NCBI GenBank assembly: GCA_003554235.1
Contig: PWFY01000048.1
Span: 1-6,097, forward strand
DNA from: Candidatus Aenigmatarchaeota archaeon
Lineage (GTDB): Archaea; Aenigmatarchaeota; Aenigmatarchaeia; PWEA01
Length of the DNA stretch: 6,097 nucleotides
Direction: 5' to 3'
A program made the position numbers and the translations under genes. The notes under the pieces were generated by a model that worked only from the letters and a program-made list of their open reading frames with translations, was not told where the DNA came from and searched no databases. Positions 1 to 4,435 of this stretch are shown in pieces (the stretch's first letter is position 1; each line of letters begins with the position of its first letter).

Positions 1-78
1 TGTCATCCATAGTAACACCTGGTAGTAGAATATTACTTAGTCCGGAGGTTTAGAAATGTTACGGTTATATGTAGTGCC
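1..78. other. window edge with scraps of neighbouring genes
   Basis: No complete gene is visible here. Two readings compete. On the plus strand, a frame open from base 3 ends at TAG 51-53 and could be the last 16 residues of an upstream gene (tail reading ILLSPEV). On the minus strand, an ATG at 10-8 is preceded by AGGTG (17-21 on the plus coordinates, reversed) at 5 nt spacing and by an AT-rich box around 28-35, so a leftward gene could begin with Met-Asp-Asp and leave the window. A strong GGAGGTT at 44-50 also precedes an ATG at 56 that opens a 10-codon frame ending at 88. None of these can be confirmed from so little sequence. Confidence 0.3.
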
Positions 79-97
79 TAAAAAATAAAAGAAGGGG
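79..97 (-). terminator. oligo-T terminator of the cysteine-rich gene
   Basis: Immediately after the leftward stop codon the minus strand reads a T-rich run: T4 (90-87) and T6 (85-80), separated by one A. There is no convincing stem. Oligo-T tracts without hairpins are the usual intrinsic terminators of archaeal RNA polymerase, so this is the likely end of the 98-268 transcript. The tract is seen directly; its function is inferred. Confidence 0.55.
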
Positions 98-268
98 TTA
101 CTGGAGTCCATCCAGCCTCTCTTTTACTGCTTCCAGCTCCTTTTCCAGTTCTTCCTTGTACCTCTGAAGCTTTTCCACTCTTTCATTCTGGGTACTGAAC
201 CTTCTCCAGTTGTGTTGTCGGCATTCACAGCCACACGAGCAGCCGCAGTTACAGTCTTTTCCGCACAT
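98..268 (-). CDS. small cysteine-rich protein with C-terminal coiled coil
   Basis: This 56-aa protein is not assigned to a named family. Its first 16 residues contain seven cysteines (C2, C6, C8, C10, C12, C14, C16), mostly as C-x-C repeats interleaved with glycine. A short basic/aromatic linker (HNWRRF, 19-24) leads to a charged heptad-like helix from about 27 to 55, with leucines at 34, 41, 45, 52 and 55, a likely coiled coil for self-association. The layout of a Cys-rich head and a helical tail recalls small DUF5320-like proteins, and the head resembles metallothionein-like metal ligands; metal or Fe-S binding is an inference. The only usable ATG is at 268. It has a TATA-like TTTTTATA about 24 nt upstream (leaderless pattern) and only a weak GTGAT before it. 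It is divergent from a cysteine-rich HxlR regulator, which suggests joint control. The oligo-T run after the stop supports a real transcript. Confidence 0.72.
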   Translation of the reverse strand: MCGKDCNCGCSCGCECRQHNWRRFSTQNERVEKLQRYKEELEKELEAVKERLDGLQ

Positions 269-285
269 GGTATCACATCGTAACC

Positions 286-304
286 TACTATAAAAAGTGA
301 AGTA
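286..304. promoter_or_regulatory. leftward TATA box inside a TACT-N11-AGTA inverted repeat
   Basis: The minus strand reads TTTTTATA over 289-296, centred about 24 nt before the ATG at 268, which fits a leaderless archaeal promoter. It is flanked by TACT (286-289) and AGTA (301-304), an inverted repeat with an 11-nt spacer. Operators of the HxlR-family regulator YodB in Bacillus are built on TACT/AGTA half sites, though with a 7-nt spacer. A regulator bound here would cover the TATA box. The sequence elements are seen; the operator role is inference and short arms occur by chance in AT-rich DNA. Confidence 0.35.
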
Positions 305-359
305 TTTAAATCCAGAAGTTTAACAATGTAAAGGTACTGGGGGAAACTAAAGCAGGTGA
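303..359 (+). promoter_or_regulatory. promoter and ribosome binding site of the HxlR gene
   Basis: TATTTAAAT at 303-311 is a good archaeal TATA candidate. It would place transcription start near 333 and leave a leader of about 30 nt. A second candidate, TATAAAAA at 289-296, overlaps the leftward promoter. AGGTGA at 354-359 complements the archaeal 16S 3' end and lies 4 nt before the ATG at 364, which fixes that start. Divergent promoters overlap within a 95-bp spacer, allowing the regulator to control itself and its neighbour. Confidence 0.5.
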
Positions 360-363
360 ACAG

Positions 364-693
364 ATGACAAGCAAGAACGATGAATGTTGCTGCGAAGACA
401 GCGTCTGTCTATGTTCCAAGGAAGGAGTTTTTGACCTAATATCCAAAAAATGGACGTTGTGTATAATAAACCACCTTGGAAGCAATGAGGAGGGTTACAG
501 GTTCAACGAGCTGAAAAGATCCTTGGATGGTATAAGTCCAAAGTCCCTTTCAAAAAGACTAAAAGAATTGGAGGAACAGGACCTTGTCGAACGAAGGGTA
601 AAGGACACAAAACCGCCAGAGGTCAGGTACATCCTAACAAATCGTGGCGGAGAACTAAGTAAAAGGATTAAACCACTTCTTGAATGGTTTTAA
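364..693 (+). CDS. HxlR-family winged-helix transcriptional regulator
   Basis: This 109-aa protein has the full HxlR (MarR-like, dimeric) signature. FDLISKKWTLCIINHL (23-38) matches the family's opening helix with its conserved Trp. RFNELKRSLDGISPKSLS (46-63) leads into the recognition helix, followed by KRLKELEEQDLVERR (64-78), PPEVRYILTNRG (84-95) in the wing, and an aromatic C-terminus LLEWF. Length is typical. The family's usual single N-terminal Cys is replaced by a cluster: C8, C9, C10, C15 and C17, plus C33 in the helix. HxlR relatives such as YodB and HypR sense electrophiles or oxidants through cysteines, so redox or metal sensing is plausible here. The start is set by AGGTGA 4 nt upstream. 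It diverges from a cysteine-rich small protein and is followed by an overlapping or adjacent unknown gene. The family call is secure; the ligand is not known. Confidence 0.9.
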   Translation: MTSKNDECCCEDSVCLCSKEGVFDLISKKWTLCIINHLGSNEEGYRFNELKRSLDGISPKSLSKRLKELEEQDLVERRVKDTKPPEVRYILTNRGGELSKRIKPLLEWF

Positions 694-710
694 TTTACTG
701 TGTCTTTACG

Positions 711-1124
711 ATGGACCTGATAGAAATCCATTCAAATGTTAAATATTTTAAAAACAAGAAATTTTCGAAAGAAATAAGGAACTATGGTAAGATGGAAGGT
801 TATGATAATCCTGAGCTTGTTGCTCAGATACAAGACGGGGAATCCGGAAAGGGAATTTCGATAAGGACTTCCTACCTACAGAAATATAAAGAACTCACGG
901 TTGAAGAGTTTATTGAGATGTCTGTAAATGATATGGAGGATGCCCCAGAGGAACTGGAAGAAGTTCTTGAAGGAAAATATGAGGTACATGGAAACGGGAG
1001 AGGCAGACTAAACAAGGAATATGGGGTAGATGATATTGTTAAAACAAAAAAAGGCTGGAACAGATATTTTCTGGGACTTGAAATCTATAAATCCGATAAA
1101 CAGGACAACAAAAGGACATCTTAG
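711..1124 (+). CDS. hypothetical protein downstream of the HxlR regulator
   Basis: I do not recognise this protein (137 aa from ATG 711). It is hydrophilic, without membrane segments or cysteines in the main body, rich in Lys and Glu, with an acidic helix-prone stretch (DMEDAPEELEEVLEG, about residues 75-89) and a basic C-terminus. The alternation of strand-like pieces (GISIRTSYL, KYEVHGNG, RYFLGLEIY) suggests a small alpha/beta fold. The start is ambiguous: ATG 684 overlaps the regulator's end by 10 nt and adds a hydrophobic nonapeptide; ATG 711 lies 17 nt after the regulator's stop; ATG 792 has an AT-rich TATA-like block (739-753) at a promoter-like distance. None has a good ribosome binding site. 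Adjacency to the HxlR gene suggests co-transcription unless the 792 start is right, in which case it has its own promoter. Confidence 0.65.
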   Translation: MDLIEIHSNVKYFKNKKFSKEIRNYGKMEGYDNPELVAQIQDGESGKGISIRTSYLQKYKELTVEEFIEMSVNDMEDAPEELEEVLEGKYEVHGNGRGRLNKEYGVDDIVKTKKGWNRYFLGLEIYKSDKQDNKRTS

Positions 1125-1173
1125 CCCCGGCCTCCAGAAATTGCAAAGAACTTAAAGAAATATCTATCCACAA

Positions 1174-1182
1174 TATATAAAT
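1174..1182 (+). promoter_or_regulatory. TATA box of the phosphoesterase operon
   Basis: TATATAAAT lies in a 97-bp spacer and predicts transcription start near 1204, leaving a leader of about 18 nt before the ATG at 1222. The leader reads purine-rich (AGAGAAAGGATGGTAAG) with only an imperfect Shine-Dalgarno. The rest of the spacer (1125-1221) shows no further gene. Confidence 0.55.
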
Positions 1183-1221
1183 CCCTTTAGTCTATAAGCA
1201 TGTGAGAGAAAGGATGGTAAG

Positions 1222-1818
1222 ATGAAAATATTTGCTCTAGCAGATCCCCACGGAAACATGATGCTCCTCAGACAGGTTCTGAAGGAGGTAGAAGAAGGTG
1301 GATACGACGTATTCTTAGGACTTGGGGATTTCATGTCGACAAAGTTCTTTTCGAAACTCGTCACAGGTCTTGACGTTGAAAGAAAGTCTTTCATCCCAGG
1401 AAACAGGGACTACGGCATGAAAAAACTTCCATACTTAAAGAATATAGATAGCTTCGACTTTGAAGATATTCGTTTTGTTATGGTAGGTTCTCACCACTTC
1501 CCTAACTTAAAACAAAAGGTTCTGGAAAAGTTCGAGGATGTGGAAGGAAGAAAGGTTATAGTTGGATCACATGAACCTCCGGAAAGGGTCAGAGACGAAA
1601 CCTACACCGGAGCCAGGATAGGTGTCCCGGAGTTTAGGGAGATAATAGATGAAAAACAACCACTTGCCTGGCTATGTGGTCATGTTCATGAAGCAGAGGG
1701 TGTCTCAACGGTCGGAGAAACAAAGGTTGTAAATGCAGCGGCTTCAGACAAAACAATGGGCTACAGAATTGTTGTTGAAGGCTCGGACATCAAGGAGATA
1801 AAAAGGCTGGAAAGATGA
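1222..1818 (+). CDS. calcineurin-like metallophosphoesterase (YfcE/MJ0936-like)
   Basis: This 198-aa protein carries the complete two-metal phosphoesterase motif set: ADPHGN (D8, H10), GLGDF (D36), GNRD (N61), GSHEPP (H117) and GHVH (H154, H156). These residues coordinate the two divalent metals and the phosphate. Length fits the compact YfcE/MJ0936 phosphodiesterase group rather than Mre11. Such enzymes hydrolyse phosphodiester model substrates in vitro, often Mn- or Ni-dependent; the natural substrate is usually unknown, so no specific reaction is assigned. There is no signal peptide, so it is cytosolic. The start follows a TATA box at proper distance. Its stop overlaps the start of a second phosphoesterase (ATGA), so the two are translated from one mRNA and may be coupled. 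The motifs are seen; the subfamily is my judgement. Confidence 0.88.
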   Translation: MKIFALADPHGNMMLLRQVLKEVEEGGYDVFLGLGDFMSTKFFSKLVTGLDVERKSFIPGNRDYGMKKLPYLKNIDSFDFEDIRFVMVGSHHFPNLKQKVLEKFEDVEGRKVIVGSHEPPERVRDETYTGARIGVPEFREIIDEKQPLAWLCGHVHEAEGVSTVGETKVVNAAASDKTMGYRIVVEGSDIKEIKRLER

Positions 1819-2567
1819 AGTTTCTCAATGAAAAACCTGCATTACTTCTCGACGAACTAGAAAAAAGAACCCTGGTAATATCCGATCTCCACCTGGGAAT
1901 GGAATACGAAATCTACAGAAAGGGCATATCCATACCACCGAGGGCCGAAAAACAGAAAAAAAGGATTCTGCAACTAATAGGTGATACAGAAGCAGAACGG
2001 TTGATTATGTTAGGTGACGTAAAACACAACGTACCCAGAATTTCTATCTCAGAGAAGGAAAATATCCCGGATTTTTTCAAGGATCTCTGCAAGGAAGTAG
2101 AGGTTGAAGCCATCAAGGGAAACCATGATGGCGGCATAGAAAAACTGACAGAAGGAAGTTGTGTGAAGGTTAAAGAGACTGATGGGATGCGAAGAGATAA
2201 GTTCTACTTTAACCATGGGCAGTCTTGGCCTGGAGAAGAGCTCACCGGTGCAAAGATACTCATAAGAGGACATTCGCACCCTGCTGTGAAGTTCAAAGAC
2301 GATCTTGGTTTTTCATCGACTGTCCCATGTTGGATACGAGGACCTATAAACAAAGAAAAAATGGGAAAAAAGTATGGAGAAGAGGCGGATACTGTAGAGA
2401 TTATAACCGTTCCTACGTTCAATCAACTTATAACAGGAATGCCTATAAACAAGGAAGAAGGACACAGACTGCTTGGCCCGGTTCTTGAAAATGGATTAAT
2501 GAATATGGAGGAATCAAGGGTCTATCTTCTTGACGGCACATTTATAGGAAAACTAGAAGACCTCTAA
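1815..2567 (+). CDS. ICC-like/SbcD-related metallophosphoesterase (COG1407 type)
   Basis: This 250-aa protein has a second, distinct calcineurin-fold set: ISDLHLG (D24, H26), LGDVKH (D68, H71), GNHDGG (N103, H104), FNHG (H134) and GHSHP (H153, H155). The opening LVISDLHLGMEYE and the GDVKH variant are typical of the archaeal SbcD-related, ICC-like group (COG1407), which is 220-250 aa long and lacks the Mre11 capping domain. Relatives are often found next to DNA helicases such as Lhr or with other repair genes, so a role in nucleic-acid processing is inferred; the activity is not established from sequence. The ATG lies inside the ATGA overlap with the preceding phosphoesterase. About 100 residues after the last motif form a C-terminal extension (WIRGP, TVPTFNQLITG) of the sort seen in this family. 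Its stop overlaps the nurA stop on the other strand. Confidence 0.87.
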   Translation: MKFLNEKPALLLDELEKRTLVISDLHLGMEYEIYRKGISIPPRAEKQKKRILQLIGDTEAERLIMLGDVKHNVPRISISEKENIPDFFKDLCKEVEVEAIKGNHDGGIEKLTEGSCVKVKETDGMRRDKFYFNHGQSWPGEELTGAKILIRGHSHPAVKFKDDLGFSSTVPCWIRGPINKEKMGKKYGEEADTVEIITVPTFNQLITGMPINKEEGHRLLGPVLENGLMNMEESRVYLLDGTFIGKLEDL

Positions 2568-3646
2568 AAGGGCCTTTCGTCTCTTCTTAGTTTATACAAT
2601 GAAGGCACATCACCGACCTTGTCCTGGAGAGACGAATATATGAACTGCAACTCCTCCTCCTTAAGGCTTGCTCTCCTGTCCGCCTCTATAAGCACTGTCG
2701 GTATAGCGTACTCCTCGTTGTCCGCAGACAGGGCAAGTATCCTCGAGGCTATAACATCTGCCATCCTAGAAGGATCGTCCTCTGCGTGGTAATCTACTCT
2801 TATAGGACGGTCGTATTCTGTTGCCTTAAGGTAGAATGAGTACACCTCGTCAAGCACGGTTTCGGGAAAGGGCGACCTGTTTGGATCCTCATAGTATTTG
2901 AAGTATGAGGTTCTCTCCCCCTTGTTAAGCACGTGGAAAAGTAGGTTTGTGTCCCTGGTGCCCTTCAATATATCCTTGAGATCCTCCTTTCTCCTGTCTT
3001 TGACCTTCCCAAGGACCTCGTCTGACACTATCTTGGAGAACCTTCTTGACCTCGAGTCCTCGCAGACACCTGCAAGAAGGCAAGGAGGACTTTCAAGCAT
3101 CTCGGTGTAGAGTTCTAAAACGTCCTTAAACTTTTCATCAACCTCCGATCCATCCGCAGGGTTCACGGACGGATGGGGTACCAGTGAACCATCAATAAGA
3201 AGCATATCCAGATCCCTCGAGTTCATGGTTCTTATAGCAAGACCCACCTCCAACTCCAATCTCTCGAGATTCGCAACAAGTCCGAAGTCTTCCCTTGATA
3301 GGGGTTTGGTAAAAACAGATAGCTTGGGTGTTGGAAGGGGCCCCGGGACATATGTAACGTTTTCGAGAACGTCACCGAACTCGAAAACAGCGGCCACTGC
3401 CTTCGTCAGGACAAGATCCAACGCATGATAACCCTTCTTAAGAAGCCCGCCATCCACTCCGGCCACCCCCTTCCCACAAAGATCCGCCTCTTCAACGGAT
3501 ATAGATATCTTTTTCTCGGGAATCTTCTTTCCTTCGATTTCGGCGTCCTTGATCTCATTGAGAAAGCTTCCAAGCTTCTTTCTCTTGTTCTCTAGGCCTT
3601 CAACCTTTTCTGCTATCTCTTCTAGCTCCGAGAGAATTTCCTGCAT
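2564..3646 (-). CDS. nurA: NurA-family 5'-3' nuclease
   Basis: NurA is the Mn-dependent 5'-3' exo/endonuclease that works with the HerA hexameric helicase and Mre11-Rad50 in archaeal DNA end resection. This 360-aa protein shows the NurA domain: VAGVDGG (D65) at the first catalytic strand, LLIDGSLVP (D152), a basic helical insert at about 205-245, RVDYHAEDD (283-291), and IPTVLIEADRRA (315-326, E321/D323) near the end. An N-terminal helix (1-35) with coiled-coil character precedes the nuclease fold, as in relatives that dimerise. Length is in the usual 300-450 range. The start at 3646 has a TATA-like TTTTATTAATT centred 26 nt upstream and no Shine-Dalgarno, consistent with a leaderless mRNA. 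HerA, Mre11 and Rad50 are not in this window, so their presence elsewhere is unknown. The gene ends in a 4-bp tail-to-tail overlap with the phosphoesterase operon. The family call is strong; the activity itself is inferred. Confidence 0.85.
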   Translation of the reverse strand: MQEILSELEEIAEKVEGLENKRKKLGSFLNEIKDAEIEGKKIPEKKISISVEEADLCGKGVAGVDGGLLKKGYHALDLVLTKAVAAVFEFGDVLENVTYVPGPLPTPKLSVFTKPLSREDFGLVANLERLELEVGLAIRTMNSRDLDMLLIDGSLVPHPSVNPADGSEVDEKFKDVLELYTEMLESPPCLLAGVCEDSRSRRFSKIVSDEVLGKVKDRRKEDLKDILKGTRDTNLLFHVLNKGERTSYFKYYEDPNRSPFPETVLDEVYSFYLKATEYDRPIRVDYHAEDDPSRMADVIASRILALSADNEEYAIPTVLIEADRRASLKEEELQFIYSSLQDKVGDVPSLYKLRRDERPF

Positions 3647-3713
3647 AACTTAAATAAATCCTATGAAATTAATAAAACTGTCATGTCAACACTCCCCCGG
3701 ACGAGGTAGTTTT
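3647..3713. promoter_or_regulatory. bidirectional promoter between nurA and the winged-helix gene
   Basis: AATTAATAAAA at 3667-3677 can serve as a TATA box in both directions. Leftwards its centre is 26 nt before the nurA ATG. Rightwards it predicts a start near 3698 and a 16-nt leader that contains GAGGT (3703-3707) 6 nt before ATG 3714. A second candidate, TTAAATAAAT at 3650-3659, could also serve the rightward gene. With one shared box the two genes would compete for TBP/TFB. Confidence 0.45.
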
Positions 3714-3998
3714 ATGGACCATGAAATAATCAAGGAGGCTGTAAAAAGGGTAAAGGGTCTTCCAACCTTTTCGAGAATAAGGAACGAGCTCAGGAACAAG
3801 TTTGGACTTGAGATTTACGAAGAAGACCTGAAAAATAATCTGGATGAGATGGTAAAGGAGGGTAAGCTCAGGAAAAGCTGTACAACTATAAAAGGAAACA
3901 AGTTCAAAGGTTATACTATAGTCGAAGAAAAAAAGGAAAGGGCGGAGGAAAAGACAAAAACAAAGGAGGAGGAGATAATAGATGAAGTATTTAGTTGA
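3714..3998 (+). CDS. small helix-rich protein, probable winged-helix DNA-binding domain
   Basis: This 94-aa protein is not assigned to a named family. Residues 1-70 read as three helices and a wing: EIIKEAVKRVKG (4-15), TFSRIRNELRNKFG (18-31), EEDLKNNLDEMVKEGKL (36-52), then strand-turn-strand (CTTIKGNKFKGYTIV, 56-70). The spacing of a start-of-helix Thr/Ser, a basic second helix and a KEGKLRK turn is common in small archaeal winged-helix regulators. Residues 71-94 are almost entirely Glu and Lys, a flexible charged tail. I chose ATG 3714 because GAGGT lies 6 nt upstream; an upstream in-frame ATG at 3663 would add a Cys/Pro-containing 17-residue piece unlike the rest and would start upstream of the TATA box. 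It is divergent from nurA and its last 17 nt overlap the next gene. A regulator of nurA is possible but untested. Confidence 0.62.
   Translation: MDHEIIKEAVKRVKGLPTFSRIRNELRNKFGLEIYEEDLKNNLDEMVKEGKLRKSCTTIKGNKFKGYTIVEEKKERAEEKTKTKEEEIIDEVFS
3965..3974 (+). promoter_or_regulatory. internal ribosome binding site for the membrane protein
   Basis: GGAGGAGGAG lies inside the end of the upstream coding region, where it encodes part of its Glu run, and ends 7 nt before ATG 3982. It supports this start over the in-frame ATG at 4012 and indicates independent initiation on a shared mRNA. Confidence 0.6.
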
Positions 3999-4191
3999 GA
4001 TTTCGTTTTTAATGGTAAGGTCCTGGCTATTTTCACTTGGATCAAAGGGAAGTCTAATCAAAACCCTAATAAAGATGACAATAGCAGGAATCTTTTTCCT
4101 GGGAATAACCTGGCTGTTGTTTGGAGAAGCCGTGCATCCAAAGATGCTGCTACTTCTTCCCATCTACATACTAACAGGTCAGGGCGGGTAG
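3982..4191 (+). CDS. small two-helix membrane protein of unknown function
   Basis: This 69-aa protein has no family I recognise. An amphipathic start (1-24) with R13 and K22 is followed by a hydrophobic span at about 29-47 (IKMTIAGIFFLGITWLLFG), a short loop with a Glu, His and Pro (GEAVHPK, 48-54), and a second hydrophobic span at about 55-65 (MLLLLPIYILT), ending QGG. The second span is short for a full crossing. K27 and K31 before the first span favour an N-in hairpin. The gene overlaps the preceding helix-rich protein by 17 nt and has a strong ribosome binding site, so the two are probably made together. Base composition shifts to U-rich codons only because of the hydrophobic content. It ends exactly where the convergent zinc-ribbon gene ends. 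Confidence 0.62.
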   Translation: MKYLVEISFLMVRSWLFSLGSKGSLIKTLIKMTIAGIFFLGITWLLFGEAVHPKMLLLLPIYILTGQGG

Positions 4192-4222
4192 TTACAGTAG
4201 TGTGTAGCTACTTTCCTTCTTT
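4188..4222 (+). terminator. hairpin plus pyrimidine tract at a gene end
   Basis: On the plus-strand RNA, GUAGUUAC (4188-4195) pairs over all 8 positions with GUAGCUAC (4204-4211), with one G-U pair and an 8-nt loop. A run of 11 pyrimidines follows (UUUCCUUCUUU, 4212-4222). The stem starts in the stop codon of the membrane protein. The opposite strand would have a C-A mismatch, so the structure suits plus-strand transcripts. Archaea mostly end at U tracts, and this tract is interrupted by C, so function is uncertain. Confidence 0.35.
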
Positions 4223-4344
4223 GGTCTATTTACCTCGTGACAGCCCTTACACTTGATTACCCTCTGAGAATCACGTGGGTTCTTAACAAAACCGAGGTTA
4301 GAACCATCGATTTCACATCCACAAACGTTGCACTCCAAAGCCAT
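4192..4344 (-). CDS. 50-aa zinc-ribbon protein
   Basis: This is a small, soluble, probably zinc-binding protein. It shows two knuckles 24 residues apart, C5-x2-C8 (with an extra C10) and C32-x2-C35 followed by H36, the arrangement of a single zinc ribbon. Between them are short strands (EIDGSNLGFV, QRVIKC) and after them a basic tail (NRPKKESS) that could touch nucleic acid. Start 4344 is favoured by a perfect GGAGGTGA at 4357-4350 with 5-nt spacing. An in-frame ATG at 4362 would add six residues and absorb that site, so it is less likely. The gene diverges from the OB-fold gene across a shared TATA region and its stop abuts the stop of the membrane-protein gene. The zinc ribbon is clear from the cysteines; function and partner (nucleic acid or protein) are unknown. 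Confidence 0.75.
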   Translation of the reverse strand: MALECNVCGCEIDGSNLGFVKNPRDSQRVIKCKGCHEVNRPKKESSYTLL

Positions 4345-4435
4345 AGCTTTCACCTCCGACATTTTTACAGAAATGCTCTTTGAGATATGTTTTATTTGCC
4401 TTGTAGCTATATAAATTCTTTGTTTTTATTTTACA
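4345..4435. promoter_or_regulatory. divergent promoter of the zinc-ribbon and OB-fold genes
   Basis: TATATAAATT at 4408-4417 is centred 24 nt before the GTG at 4436, the distance of a leaderless archaeal promoter. Read leftwards the same near-symmetric box would give a leader of about 40 nt for the zinc-ribbon gene, which contains the GGAGGTGA ribosome binding site at 4357-4350. A weaker leftward box (ACATATCT, near 4383-4390) is also possible. Confidence 0.5.

Noticed and set aside
1164..1394. Minus-strand frame across the first phosphoesterase start
   Set aside because: Antisense to a motif-complete phosphoesterase and its promoter; the product is low-complexity Ser/Pro/Phe with no motif.
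2225..2488. Plus-strand second frame inside the COG1407 phosphoesterase
   Set aside because: The overlapping frame encodes the conserved GHSHP metal motif; this one gives a Arg/Cys-rich composition typical of out-of-frame translation.
3663..3713. Upstream ATG 3663 for the winged-helix-like protein
   Set aside because: It would begin upstream of or inside the TATA box, has no ribosome binding site, and adds a Cys/Pro-containing segment unlike the rest; ATG 3714 has GAGGT at the right distance.
3681..4163. 160-codon minus-strand frame opposite the winged-helix and membrane genes
   Set aside because: The plus-strand genes have ribosome binding sites and sensible composition; the antisense product is Phe/Leu/Ser-rich, as expected from Glu/Lys codons read backwards.
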